From: an uncultured Anaeroplasmataceae bacterium
GTDB lineage: Bacteria; Bacillota_I; Bacilli_A; Acholeplasmatales; Anaeroplasmataceae
Assembly: GCA_910579215.1 (NCBI GenBank)
Contig: CAJTTN010000011.1
Span: 1-50,099, forward strand
Direction of reading: 5' to 3'
Length of the DNA stretch: 50,099 bases
The notes below the pieces were generated by a model. That model searched no databases. It was given only the letters and a program-made list of their open reading frames with translations, and was not told the DNA's origin. The position numbers and the translations under genes were made by a program. How positions within the stretch are numbered: position 1 is the stretch's first letter; every line of letters starts with the position of its first letter. This document shows positions 9,112-18,093 of this stretch, in pieces.

Positions 9112-9905
9112 TTCGTTTAGAAGCATTGGTAGGAGTAGAAGGTAATGGTCTTTCCCTTCAAAATAATACTCTTACTTTAAATAAGACAATTCATGATTTT
9201 ATCCTTATAGAAAAAGAGCTTAACCTTTGTGTTTTAGCAGGGGCTTCTGCAAAAATCTTAGATGTAAGTGAAGGAAGTCAAATTCATATTGAGATTCAAG
9301 CTGGGGCAAGCCTTGAGTATCAAGCTTTTAATACTAAAAATATTTCTAGAACAGTTTCTTGTTCTGGTGAATTTAAAATGATGGAAATTTGTTTAGAGGA
9401 AAGTCATGAGGAACTTAAAATAGAGCTCTTAAAGGAATTTGCATCAGCTGAAGTAGAACTGCTTACTTTAGCAAGTGAAAGTTCATTTCAATTTATACAA
9501 AGGATAGAGCACAAGGCTAAGCAAACAACCTCAAATATCTCTAATTTTGGGGTCGCTTTACAAAAGGGAGATATTTTGTTTGATACAACAGGTAAGATTT
9601 ATAAGGGTATGTCTAAATCTAAATGTGTTCAGCTATCTAAAGGTATTGTTATGGATGATATTTCCTCTGTAACCTCAAAGCCAATTCTCTTAATTGATGA
9701 GTTTGATGTCATTGCGAATCATGGAGCTTCCATAGGGAAAATGTCAGATGAAAGCTTATTTTATTTGATGAGTCGCGGACTAACAAAGCAGGAGGCATTT
9801 CTTCTTATGCTAGAAGGAATTGTGCGCCCTTTTATAGATAAGCTTACAGATGAGGAAGTAAAGAATCAATTTGAAAAGAAAATTGAAACCATTTTGAAGA
9901 GGTGA
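9108..9905 (+). CDS. sufD: Fe-S cluster assembly protein SufD (short form)
   Basis: The 265-residue protein is a SufBD-type beta-helix partner of SufB and SufC. Its C-terminal part is clearly homologous to the SufB end in this same operon: FYLMSRGLTKQEAFLLMLEG here against FYLMSRGLTEAEATEMIVMG in SufB. The block ISSVTSKPILLIDEFDVIANHG matches the typical SufD core. It is much shorter than the roughly 420-440 residues common for SufD, because most of the N-terminal helical domain is missing. Its start overlaps the sufC stop, and an ATG 4 bases after its stop begins sufS. Confidence 0.88.
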   Translation: MIRLEALVGVEGNGLSLQNNTLTLNKTIHDFILIEKELNLCVLAGASAKILDVSEGSQIHIEIQAGASLEYQAFNTKNISRTVSCSGEFKMMEICLEESHEELKIELLKEFASAEVELLTLASESSFQFIQRIEHKAKQTTSNISNFGVALQKGDILFDTTGKIYKGMSKSKCVQLSKGIVMDDISSVTSKPILLIDEFDVIANHGASIGKMSDESLFYLMSRGLTKQEAFLLMLEGIVRPFIDKLTDEEVKNQFEKKIETILKR

Positions 9906-9909
9906 TTTT

Positions 9910-11118
9910 ATGCTAAATGTAGATAAGCTTAGGCATGATTTTCCTGTATTGGAGGAAAATCCTAAGCTTGCTTACCTAGACAATGCTGCTTCTACACTTA
10001 AGCCTAAATGCGTAATTGAGGCGGTAGATGAATATTATACAAAGCTTGGGGTAAATGTTCATAGAGGTGTTTATAAGCTTAGCTATCTTGCTACAGATGC
10101 CTATGAGGAGGCAAGAAGTAAGATTGCAGATTTTATTCATGCAGACTTTGAGGAAATTGTATTTACAAGAGGAGCCTCTGCTGCCTTAAACCTAGTTGCT
10201 TCTAGCTATGGTATGTTGAATTTAGAACCTGGGGATGAGGTAATTACAACCGAGCTAGAGCATCATTCTAATTGTATGCCATGGCTTCATGTGTGTGAGC
10301 AAAAGCATGCCACTTTAAGATATGTTCCCTTAGACAAAGAAGGAAGAATAACAGTAGAAGCCTTTAAAAGTGTTTTGACAGACAAAACAAAAATTGTTGC
10401 TATTACATATGTTTCTAATGTCATGGGATATATTACGCCAATAGAGGAAATTATAAAATTAGCTCATCAAAAAGGAGCAATTGTGGTATTAGATGGAGCT
10501 CAGGCTGTTCCCCATATGCCAGTTGATGTTAAGAAATTAGATTGTGATTTTCTTGCCTTTTCTGGGCACAAGCTATGTGGTCCTACAGGAATTGGTGTAT
10601 TATTTGGAAAGGCAAAGCTCTTAGCCTCTATGCCACCTGTAGAATTTGGTGGTGACATGGCAGATGATGTAAATTGTTATACCATGACCTTTAAGGATGC
10701 TCCTTATCGTTTTGAAACAGGAACACCGATTATTGCTTCTGCTATTGGCTTAGGTAAAGCAGTTGAATACATTAGCTCCATTGGATTAGAGGAAATTGCA
10801 AAATATGAATATTTTCTTAAGCAAACTGCAATTGAGGGCTTGAAAAAAATACCTAATATAGAAATATATAATGCTTCTGCAGAAACAGGGATTATATCCT
10901 TTAATATAAAGGGTGTACATCCACATGATGCTGCTAGTGTTTTTGATAATAACGATGTTTGCATACGTGCAGGACATCATTGCGCACAGCTTATCACAAA
11001 ATGGTTAAAAACCGTAGGAACTGTGCGAGCATCCTTTTATTTTTATAATACTTTAGAGGATGTAGAAAAATTTGTACAAAGTGTAAAAGAGGCTCAAGAA
11101 TTTTTTGGTACTCTTTAG
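9910..11118 (+). CDS. sufS: Cysteine desulfurase SufS
   Basis: The 402-residue pyridoxal-phosphate enzyme releases sulfur from cysteine and hands it to SufU. It shows the class II desulfurase pattern: LDNAASTLKP near the N-terminus, TTELEHHSNCMPW, the PLP-binding Lys in SGHKLCGPTGIG (Lys about 221) and the catalytic Cys in RAGHHCAQ (Cys about 358). The length is normal for the family. The ribosome binding site GAGGTG is 7 bases upstream. It lies between sufD and sufU, the usual Gram-positive order. Confidence 0.96.
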   Translation: MLNVDKLRHDFPVLEENPKLAYLDNAASTLKPKCVIEAVDEYYTKLGVNVHRGVYKLSYLATDAYEEARSKIADFIHADFEEIVFTRGASAALNLVASSYGMLNLEPGDEVITTELEHHSNCMPWLHVCEQKHATLRYVPLDKEGRITVEAFKSVLTDKTKIVAITYVSNVMGYITPIEEIIKLAHQKGAIVVLDGAQAVPHMPVDVKKLDCDFLAFSGHKLCGPTGIGVLFGKAKLLASMPPVEFGGDMADDVNCYTMTFKDAPYRFETGTPIIASAIGLGKAVEYISSIGLEEIAKYEYFLKQTAIEGLKKIPNIEIYNASAETGIISFNIKGVHPHDAASVFDNNDVCIRAGHHCAQLITKWLKTVGTVRASFYFYNTLEDVEKFVQSVKEAQEFFGTL

Positions 11119-11126
11119 GAGGAATT

Positions 11127-11564
11127 ATGGATTTAAAAACTCTATATCGTCAGGTCATTATGGATCATTATAAAAATCCCAAAAATAAGGGCTTGAAAAA
11201 TGAAGCTCCTTACCATTTAGTGCATTTAACTAATCCAAGCTGTGGAGATGATATGCGTGTAGAAATTATTGTTTCTAATGGTAAGGTTATCGATGTTCGT
11301 CAGGAGGGAAAGGGATGCTCTATTTGTCTATCCTCTGCTTCTGTAATGAGTGATTTATTGATTGGAAAAAATGTAGATGAGGCAAAGGCTTTAATTCATG
11401 GTTTTTACTCTATGGTAAGTGGCGAGGAGCTTCCAGATGAGGACAAGCTTGAGGAGGCAATTGCATATAAAGGCGTACGTGATTTTCCTGCTAGAATCAA
11501 ATGTGCTACATTGGCATGGAAATGCGTAGAAAAGGCAATTGAGGAGGTTGAACAGCATGAGTAA
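11127..11564 (+). CDS. sufU: Sulfur-transfer protein SufU
   Basis: The 145-residue zinc protein accepts sulfur from SufS in Gram-positive suf systems. Zinc ligands expected for SufU are visible: Cys39 and Asp41 in NPSCGDDM, Cys64 in GKGCSICLS and Cys126 in IKCATLAWKC. The insert between the second and third ligand that separates SufU from IscU is present. It follows sufS by 8 bases and its last 8 bases overlap sufB. Confidence 0.95.
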   Translation: MDLKTLYRQVIMDHYKNPKNKGLKNEAPYHLVHLTNPSCGDDMRVEIIVSNGKVIDVRQEGKGCSICLSSASVMSDLLIGKNVDEAKALIHGFYSMVSGEELPDEDKLEEAIAYKGVRDFPARIKCATLAWKCVEKAIEEVEQHE

Positions 11565-12960
11565 GGCTAAGGCAGACGAGCTTGTTGGAGATTATAAATA
11601 TGGGTTTACGACTGATGCCAAGACAGTTCTTACCTCTGGCAAGGGCTTATCACGTTCTGTTGTAGAATTTATTTCTAATGCTAAAGAAGAGCCTACTTGG
11701 ATGAAGGAGTTTCGTTTAAAATCCTATGATGCCTTTGAAAAAATAAAGAATCCCCTATGGGGACCGGATTTATCTGGAATTGATTTTAATGAATATACCT
11801 ATTACATCAAATCCACAGAAAGAACAGAGCATAAGTGGGAGGATGTTCCAGAGGAAATAAAGGATACCTTTGATAAGCTTGGAATTCCAGAAGCAGAAGC
11901 CAAATATTTATCAGGCTCCTCAACTCAATTTGAATCTGAGGTTGTTTATCATAATAACCTAAAGGAATTAGATGAGCTAGGTGTAATATTTTGTGATACA
12001 GATACAGCTTTAAGAGAGCATGCAGATTTAATGCAACAATATTTTGGTAAATTAGTTCCTTATACTGATAACAAATATGCAGCATTAAATTCAGCAGTAT
12101 GGAGTGGAGGGTCCTTCATATATGTTCCCAAGGGAGTAAAATTAAAAAAGCCAGTACAATCTTATTTTCGTATCAATTCTGAAAGAATGGGTCAATTTGA
12201 GCGTACTTTAATCATTGTAGATGATGATGCAGATATTCATTATGTAGAGGGGTGTACAGCTCCCCAATATTCAAAGGATAGCTTGCATGCAGCAGTTGTA
12301 GAAATATTTGTAGGTAAACGAGCACATTGCCGTTATTCTACCGTTCAGAACTGGTCTAACAATATAGTTAATCTTGTGACAAAGCGTGCTATTGTTGATG
12401 ACGAAGGACATATGGAATGGATTGATGGAAATGTGGGAGCTGGACTAAATATGAAGTATCCTGCTTGTATTCTAAAGGGAAGCTATAGTAAGGGAACCAC
12501 AGTATCCATTGCCTTTGCCGCAGAAAATCAGATTCAGGATACTGGGGCTAAAATGATTCATTTAGGTAAAAATTCTAGCTCTACAATTATATCTAAATCT
12601 ATTTGTCGTGGTGGCGGTAAAGTTAATTACCGAGGAACAGCCTCCTGTGGGACAAAGGCTTTGGGAGCAAGATCTCATATTGAATGCGATACTCTCATCT
12701 TGGATGATATATCAACCTCAGATACAATCCCAACCAACTCAGGAAAAAATAGTGATATGTATATTGAGCATGAGGCAACTGTATCTAAGGTCAATGAAGA
12801 GCAATTATTTTATTTGATGAGTCGGGGTCTTACAGAGGCAGAGGCAACTGAGATGATTGTCATGGGCTTTATAGAACCATTTTCTAAGGAGCTTCCTATG
12901 GAGTATGCCGTAGAATTAAATCGATTAATCAAATTAGAAATGACAGATTCGATTGGATAA
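11557..12960 (+). CDS. sufB: Fe-S cluster assembly scaffold SufB
   Basis: The 467-residue scaffold protein carries the nascent iron-sulfur cluster in the SufBCD complex. The typical SufB blocks are present: SGSSTQFESEVVYHN, the VPKGVKLKKPVQSYFRIN region, IHYVEGCTAP and the core SRGLTEAEATEMIVMGFIEP near the end. The start at 11557 is chosen because GAGGAGG lies 9 bases upstream, inside sufU; an in-frame ATG at 11539 would lie before this site. It is the last gene of the suf operon and ends two bases from the convergent mutY stop. Confidence 0.95.
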   Translation: MSKAKADELVGDYKYGFTTDAKTVLTSGKGLSRSVVEFISNAKEEPTWMKEFRLKSYDAFEKIKNPLWGPDLSGIDFNEYTYYIKSTERTEHKWEDVPEEIKDTFDKLGIPEAEAKYLSGSSTQFESEVVYHNNLKELDELGVIFCDTDTALREHADLMQQYFGKLVPYTDNKYAALNSAVWSGGSFIYVPKGVKLKKPVQSYFRINSERMGQFERTLIIVDDDADIHYVEGCTAPQYSKDSLHAAVVEIFVGKRAHCRYSTVQNWSNNIVNLVTKRAIVDDEGHMEWIDGNVGAGLNMKYPACILKGSYSKGTTVSIAFAAENQIQDTGAKMIHLGKNSSSTIISKSICRGGGKVNYRGTASCGTKALGARSHIECDTLILDDISTSDTIPTNSGKNSDMYIEHEATVSKVNEEQLFYLMSRGLTEAEATEMIVMGFIEPFSKELPMEYAVELNRLIKLEMTDSIG

Positions 12961-12962
12961 AT

Positions 12963-13979
12963 CTAAAATAAATCGTTTAAAAATTGTTTAAAGCAGGTTG
13001 GAATTCCTAACCTGTTTTTAATTTCTTCAGGAGTGTAGGAAGGATAATTTAAAAGGTCTTGAACATAAATTTTATATCCCTTCATTTGCCATTTTTGATG
13101 AGTGAATATATGACTTCTATCTGGCAGTTCTTTTTCTCTTAACGGAACAAAACCAAGAGACGCAGTATATTCTAAAGCCTCTCCTGCGGTTAAAAAGGAG
13201 TCTATCAGTATAGGGGATGGGAGTCCCTTTAAGACACCTGTGGGCTTAGAAAGAAAGCTATATTTAATTCCATCTGTTAAGAATAGTACGGTATATTCGA
13301 GGTTTTTCTTTTCCTTTATAGCTGTTTTTTTGGGAAATTCCAGTTGGATATTCTCTTTTTTGGCTTTACATGATAATTTTAAGGGACACTTGTCACATAG
13401 AGCAATTTTTGGCATACAAATTGTTGCTCCTAATTCCATAAGTGCCTCATTGAATGTACCAGCATTTGCAGGAAGAATCTTTTCGATTTCCTGTTTAAAA
13501 TATTTCTTTGTTTTCTCTTTAAGAATATCCATAGAAGAGCATAGGTATCTAGATAGGACGCGTAGGACGTTTCCATCTACGGCGGCATATTTTAGATTAT
13601 AGGCTTGAGAAAGAATGGCTCCGCAGGTATAATCTCCAATCCCTGGTAGTTTAATAGCTATTTCATAACTATCAGGAAAAATCCCTTGATGTTTGTTTAT
13701 GATTTCTATCGCACATTTTTTTAAATTTCTTGCTCGATTATAATAGCCTAAGCCCTCCCATAGCTTAAGAAGTCTTTCTTCAGAACAACAAGAAAGAGCT
13801 TTAAAATCAGGTAGCTCCTTGATAAAGCGACTATAATAGGAGCGTACAGCTTCCACTCTAGTTTGTTGAAGCATAACCTCACTTATTAAAATCGTATAAG
13901 GTGTTTTTTCCCTTCTCCATTCTAAATCTCTTTTATTTTTTTCAAACCACTCTAATAGTGGTAAAACAATTTTTTGCAT
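12963..13979 (-). CDS. mutY: A/G-specific adenine glycosylase MutY
   Basis: The 338-residue DNA repair enzyme removes adenine paired with 8-oxoguanine. The catalytic Glu lies in SEVMLQQT (Glu34), the helix-hairpin-helix is LPGIGDYTCGAILSQA and the catalytic Asp is in AAVDGNVLRV (Asp135). The 4Fe-4S loop has Cys188, Cys195, Cys198 and Cys204 in the family spacing C-x6-C-x2-C-x5-C. The C-terminal Nudix-like recognition domain is present, with HIFTHQKW. GAGGTAATAC precedes the start. The gene reads toward sufB, whose cluster machinery would supply its Fe-S cluster. Confidence 0.95.
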   Translation of the reverse strand: MQKIVLPLLEWFEKNKRDLEWRREKTPYTILISEVMLQQTRVEAVRSYYSRFIKELPDFKALSCCSEERLLKLWEGLGYYNRARNLKKCAIEIINKHQGIFPDSYEIAIKLPGIGDYTCGAILSQAYNLKYAAVDGNVLRVLSRYLCSSMDILKEKTKKYFKQEIEKILPANAGTFNEALMELGATICMPKIALCDKCPLKLSCKAKKENIQLEFPKKTAIKEKKNLEYTVLFLTDGIKYSFLSKPTGVLKGLPSPILIDSFLTAGEALEYTASLGFVPLREKELPDRSHIFTHQKWQMKGYKIYVQDLLNYPSYTPEEIKNRLGIPTCFKQFLNDLF

Positions 13980-14160
13980 AGTATTACCTCATAGTTGTTT
14001 GTATTATAACACTTTCTTATTAAAATTTAAATAAAGGATATACCTTAAGTTACATTTTCTAAATCCTTATATGTATAATGTAAGCTTCATAAAACAAGTA
14101 TATGTTAAAATTCCGAGCAATTGCCTTATTTAATAAATAGACTTTGCTTGAAAATATTGC

Positions 14161-14166
14161 TATAAT
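14161..14166 (+). promoter_or_regulatory. Extended -10 promoter of the frameshifted regulator
   Basis: TGCTATAAT is an extended -10 box, 29 bases before the ATG at 14195. No clear -35 box is seen. Confidence 0.5.
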
Positions 14167-14194
14167 TGTCGTACAAACTTTAGAAGGAAAAAGC

Positions 14195-14643
14195 ATGAAT
14201 TTAGGAAATAATTTATTTGATGCTCGAAAAAAAGTGGGCTTTCACAAGAAGAAGTTGCTGAAAAATTAGGAGTGAGTCGTCAAACAATATCGAAATGGGA
14301 AACAGATGAAACCCTGCCAGATATTCGCCGGGCTAAAAGGCTAGCACTTTTATATGGTTTATCCTTAGATGAACTGATTAGTTTTGATATGGATATAAAA
14401 GCATTAGAACAGGTTATTGAAAAAACAAGTGATGATGTTCAAAAAAAGGTGGATTGGACAAAATTGTGGAGCAAAAAATATCCTATTCTTGCATCTTACC
14501 AAAAGGAAGTCGAAATAAAATTTTATGAAAATGAGTTAGAACGATTGCTAAATGATTTAGAAAAAAAATATAGGTATACAAGACTCGATAGTCTATTAGT
14601 TTTAAAGGACATCTTATCTCATACTTGGAATAAAAATAAATGA
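14195..14643 (+). pseudogene. XRE-family DNA-binding regulator with a -1 frameshift at an A-run
   Basis: From the ATG at 14195 (preceded by AGAAGGAAAA) the frame reads MNLGNNLFDARKK and is then lost at a run of seven A (14227-14233). One base re-read restores SGLSQEEVAEKLGVSRQTIS followed by KWETDETLPDIRR, a textbook XRE helix-turn-helix. The rest continues to 14643 as a helical C-terminal region rich in Lys and Trp. With the shift the product would be about 149 residues. The run reads CGA AAA AAA G, a slippery A-AAA-AAA heptamer for -1 shifting, so this may be a pseudogene, a sequencing error in a homopolymer, a phase-variable gene or programmed frameshifting. The target genes are unknown. 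Confidence 0.75.
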
Positions 14644-14683
14644 GGAAGATAGCTTTTGCTTAAAAATACTTAATTTTATTTTA

Positions 14684-14718
14684 AAACACAGGTTAATAAA
14701 TTTGTCCTGTGTTTTTTT
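14684..14718 (+). terminator. Terminator after the XRE gene
   Basis: The stem AAACACAGG/CCTGTGTTT with a 13-base loop is followed by a T-rich run of seven T. Confidence 0.75.
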
Positions 14719-14883
14719 ATGGATATTAAATAGGGACGGGATATGTGCTTGTCCAAGGATATGACTAGAGTTTATCTAATATAATAAATCATTAAAGCAG
14801 ATCCCCTTTCCCTCCTCATACAGCTAAAACTCTAACATAATTTTAGCTTTTCTACCATATATTTATGTTAGGTTGGTGATATT

Positions 14884-15606
14884 ATTTTTATAGATATAAA
14901 TCATTTAAAGATTCACTATGAGGTGGAAGGTAGTGGAAAAGAGATTATTTTACTACATGGATGGGGTGCCTCCTTGTTAACTTTTACCAAGCTTGCAAAA
15001 AATTTAAGTAGTAGCTTTAAGGTTTATACCATTGATTTGCCAGGCTTTGGAAAGTCAGAGATTGGTGTTCCTTTAGGAGTAGAAGAGGTAGCAGATTTGA
15101 TACACGACTTCGTTATCAAGCTAAATATTGAGGCTCCTATTTTAGCAGGACATAGCTATGGAGGACGTGTAGCAATATTTTATTCCTCTAAATATGCAGT
15201 AGAAAAGCTGGTCTTAATTTCTTCTGCAGGAATTAAACAAAAATTAAAATTTTCTAAAAGATTTAAGGTGAGAGTTTATAAGATTTTAAAGAAATGTCAT
15301 TTGCCTGTTAAGATGGGCTCTAAGGATTATCAAAATGCCGATAATGTTAAGAGAATTATGCTTGTAAAGGCCGTAAACCTAGATTTAAGAGAACAGATGA
15401 AGCATATTGTTGCACCAACATTATTACTCTACGGAACAAAGGATACGGTTACACCAGTAAGCTTAGGGTACCAAATCAAGGAATGTATCCATAATGCAGA
15501 GCTGATTGAGCTAGAAGAATGTGGACATTTTCCATATTTAGACCGCTTAAGTATTTTTTCTATTATTATGATGAGCTTTTTACTGGGGGATAAGGATGCA
15601 GTATAG
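14884..15606 (+). CDS. Alpha/beta-fold hydrolase, probable non-standard start
   Basis: The protein has the full alpha/beta hydrolase core: oxyanion-loop HGWG, the nucleophile elbow GHSYGG (Ser about 78 counted from the GTG at 14923), Asp in LYGTKDTVTP and His in ECGHFPYLD. Substrate unknown. The only standard start is GTG 14923, but the sequence upstream reads IFIDINHLKIHYEVEGSG, a typical first beta-hairpin of this fold, and stays open back to a TAG at 14869. There is no ATG, GTG or TTG in that stretch; two ATT codons (14881, 14884) follow GGTGAT, which can pair with 16S rRNA. I place the start at ATT 14884 by inference. It heads an operon with a Mur ligase (11-base overlap) and a D-Ala-D-Ala ligase, so a role near the cell wall is possible. 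Confidence 0.75.
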   Translation: MFIDINHLKIHYEVEGSGKEIILLHGWGASLLTFTKLAKNLSSSFKVYTIDLPGFGKSEIGVPLGVEEVADLIHDFVIKLNIEAPILAGHSYGGRVAIFYSSKYAVEKLVLISSAGIKQKLKFSKRFKVRVYKILKKCHLPVKMGSKDYQNADNVKRIMLVKAVNLDLREQMKHIVAPTLLLYGTKDTVTPVSLGYQIKECIHNAELIELEECGHFPYLDRLSIFSIIMMSFLLGDKDAV

Positions 15607-17068
15607 TATTTTAGTATATGCTGTTTTTAAATTATATCTTATTTTAAATATTTATCAGCAAGCACATTACCAATTTAAATTATATCTTAAACATTTTTTA
15701 ATTAATTTACTTTTTTATGATTTATTTCCTTTGGTTGTTCTCATTTTAGGTGTACTTCATAATGAATTTATTGTTGTTTTAATCTGTAGTATTTATCTAT
15801 GTTTATTTGGATTATTTTATTTTATCAGTCGAGTGCGATTAAAATTTACAAAAAGAATACTAAGAGGAGTTTTACTTTGTATCCCTTATTTAGGAATCGG
15901 CTTTATTCCATATGTAGGACCTTATTTACTTTTATTTATAGAATTTGCTATAATACCTGTTCTTTTATTAGAAAGAGGAATATCAAAAGGATTAAATGTT
16001 CCTTATATAAAGCAGGCAAAGAGAAAGCTTGCAAATTATAAAGGAACGGTCATTGCTATTACTGGCTCCTTTGGAAAAACATCAACCAAGGTTCTTTTAA
16101 ATCAAGCATTGAATCTGTTTTCTCCAACTATTGCCACGCCTAAAAGCTATAATACTGAGCTTGGTATTTCGAGGTTTGTAAATGAAAGCACAGACCTAAA
16201 TGTTTTTGATCATATGATTCTTGAGTTTGGAGCAAGTCATAAGAATGACATTCGGTATTTGAAAAAAATGAAGGCTCCAGATGTGGCTTTCGTTACAGGA
16301 ATCGGATATATGCATGTAGAAACCTTCGGCAACCTAGAAAACATTATTGCAGAAAAAATGAGCCTGCTAGAGGGAACAAGAGTAGCTGTATTAAATTTTG
16401 AGTGCTCTTATATACGTCAATATACTATTCCGTTCAATATTCATATCATTAGCTATGGCTTACATTATGGAAGGTATCAGGCAAGAAATATTGTGGGTCA
16501 GGAATTTGACTTTTATAAAGAAGAAACAAAATTAGGACATTTTAAAACGAGCCTAGTAGGTACGCATCAACTATTAAATTTAACAGGGATATTAGCATAT
16601 TTATGCGAATTTGGCTATGATTTAGAAATTTTAGAGCGTGCTGCCTTAGCCTTTCAAACTGAAAAAAATCGTTTAGAGCTAAAAAAGATGGCTTCCTATT
16701 TAGTTCTAGACGATTCCTTTAATAGTAACTATGAGGGGTTTTTAGAGGCACTAAACATTTTAAAATTCCATAAGGGAAAGAGAGTACTTTTAACACCAGG
16801 AATGGTTGAGCTAGGCAAATATAAGAAGGAGCTTTTCTCAAACTTGGTAGAATATATTGCTACTAGCGCTGATATTATTATTTTGACGGGCTATTATCAG
16901 ACCATTAGTGTATATAAAAAGCTAAAAAGCTATAATAAAGAGGTTTACTTAGTGAGAAATTTTATGGAGGGATATCACTTGTTTTTAACGCTTTCGGGTG
17001 TTTATAAAAATAGTATGCTGTTGATTGAAAACGATGTGCCAGATTTATATAGAGTGGGGTTGATATGA
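15596..17068 (+). CDS. Membrane-anchored Mur ligase (MurF-like)
   Basis: The protein has 490 residues. Residues 1 to about 135 form four or more membrane helices. The rest is a Mur ligase with the ATP loop ITGSFGKTSTK (about 160-170), the block ATPKSYNTELGISRFV and EFGASHKNDIRYL typical of MurF, and a C-terminal domain with LDDSFNSN, another MurF hallmark (the DDSYNAN-like motif). MurF joins D-Ala-D-Ala to the UDP-MurNAc peptide. Classic MurF is soluble, so the N-terminal membrane part is unusual, and another role such as a related amide ligase cannot be excluded. Its start overlaps the hydrolase by 11 bases and its stop overlaps the ddl start (ATGA), so the three genes are coupled. Confidence 0.82.
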   Translation: MQYSILVYAVFKLYLILNIYQQAHYQFKLYLKHFLINLLFYDLFPLVVLILGVLHNEFIVVLICSIYLCLFGLFYFISRVRLKFTKRILRGVLLCIPYLGIGFIPYVGPYLLLFIEFAIIPVLLLERGISKGLNVPYIKQAKRKLANYKGTVIAITGSFGKTSTKVLLNQALNLFSPTIATPKSYNTELGISRFVNESTDLNVFDHMILEFGASHKNDIRYLKKMKAPDVAFVTGIGYMHVETFGNLENIIAEKMSLLEGTRVAVLNFECSYIRQYTIPFNIHIISYGLHYGRYQARNIVGQEFDFYKEETKLGHFKTSLVGTHQLLNLTGILAYLCEFGYDLEILERAALAFQTEKNRLELKKMASYLVLDDSFNSNYEGFLEALNILKFHKGKRVLLTPGMVELGKYKKELFSNLVEYIATSADIIILTGYYQTISVYKKLKSYNKEVYLVRNFMEGYHLFLTLSGVYKNSMLLIENDVPDLYRVGLI

Positions 17069-18054
17069 TGAGAATTGGTATAATATTTGGTGGTAAAAGC
17101 TATGAGCATGAAATTTCAATAATTACGGCCTTTCAATTAAAAAAGCGAATAGAAAAGGTATATGAAATTCATTTTATCTATGTAGATTTACAAGGACGCT
17201 ATTATAATGCTGATAAAATGAGTATGAGTGATTTTAGATTGGGACATACGAAGCGTCTAAAGAGGTTAAACCTAGAAAAATGGCGACTAGATGTCATTGT
17301 TGGGGCTATGCATGGAGAAAATGGAGAAGATGGATATGCAGCAATGTTTGCAAAAATTCATAATATAAGATACCTTGGCTGTGATGCTTTTGCAGGAGCT
17401 TTATCTATAGATAAATACAGAAGCTATTTATACCTAGCAAACAATGGGGTAAAGATGGTGAAAACCATGTATTATAGTTATGAAGATTATCTTAAAAATA
17501 AAAAGGTTCGCTTTATGCCTTGTATAATTAAGCCTATTTATGGGGGCTCCTCCATTGGTATAACTATTGCAAAACAGGAATCGGAGCTTACAGATAGACT
17601 AACCGAGGCTTTCAAATACTCTAAAGAGGTCATCATAGAGCCCTATTATGAAGTTTTAGAGGAGTATAATCTTGCATTAAGTGAAACTACGGTATCCAAG
17701 CTAGAAAGAATTCAGAAAAAAGATGATATTTTCTCCTTTGATAATAAATATAGTGATTCCTTTAAGGTGATTCATCAAAGCATTATTGAACATCCAAGAT
17801 ATGAGGAATTTGCAAAAATAGCTAAAAAGGTTTATCGCTTAATTCAAGCAAGAGGTATCATACGTATTGATTTTTTCATAATAAACGATGAGATATATGT
17901 CAATGAAATTAATACAACACCAGGAGCCTTAGCTATGTATTTATTTGAAGATTTTAATCAGGTATTCCGAGAGTCCTTAAAGCTTTGTTTATCTGAGCCT
18001 CAAAAAATTTATCCTAATTCACATTTCCTATTAAAAAATAATATTAACAAGTAA
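17065..18054 (+). CDS. ddl: D-alanine--D-alanine ligase
   Basis: The 329-residue ATP-grasp enzyme joins two D-alanines for the peptidoglycan peptide. The N-terminal IGIIFGGKSYEHEISIIT is the family signature, followed by GAMHGENGEDG, the ATP-binding KPIYGGSSIGIT and the metal site FFIINDEIYVNEINTTPG. The omega loop has KY in FDNKYSDSF. In this family Tyr at that place goes with D-Ala-D-Ala rather than the Phe seen in D-Ala-D-Lac ligases, so ordinary vancomycin-sensitive precursors are expected. It is the natural partner of the MurF-like gene just upstream, whose stop overlaps its start. Confidence 0.92.
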   Translation: MMRIGIIFGGKSYEHEISIITAFQLKKRIEKVYEIHFIYVDLQGRYYNADKMSMSDFRLGHTKRLKRLNLEKWRLDVIVGAMHGENGEDGYAAMFAKIHNIRYLGCDAFAGALSIDKYRSYLYLANNGVKMVKTMYYSYEDYLKNKKVRFMPCIIKPIYGGSSIGITIAKQESELTDRLTEAFKYSKEVIIEPYYEVLEEYNLALSETTVSKLERIQKKDDIFSFDNKYSDSFKVIHQSIIEHPRYEEFAKIAKKVYRLIQARGIIRIDFFIINDEIYVNEINTTPGALAMYLFEDFNQVFRESLKLCLSEPQKIYPNSHFLLKNNINK

Positions 18055-18064
18055 AGAAGTATGG

Positions 18065-18070
18065 TATAAT
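18065..18070 (+). promoter_or_regulatory. Extended -10 promoter of the RDD gene
   Basis: TGGTATAAT lies between ddl and the next start, followed by AAGGAGG. It suggests a new transcript beginning here. Confidence 0.6.
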
Positions 18071-18093
18071 ACTTTGTAAGGAGGCTCTTTTAT

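Noticed and set aside
10704..10980. Antisense frames inside sufS
   Set aside because: They lie opposite a clearly conserved gene and have no ribosome binding site or homology.
14822..14851. Hairpin AGCTAAAA/TTTTAGCT as a terminator or riboswitch
   Set aside because: The stem is A/T-rich with only four T behind it, and no known riboswitch core is present.
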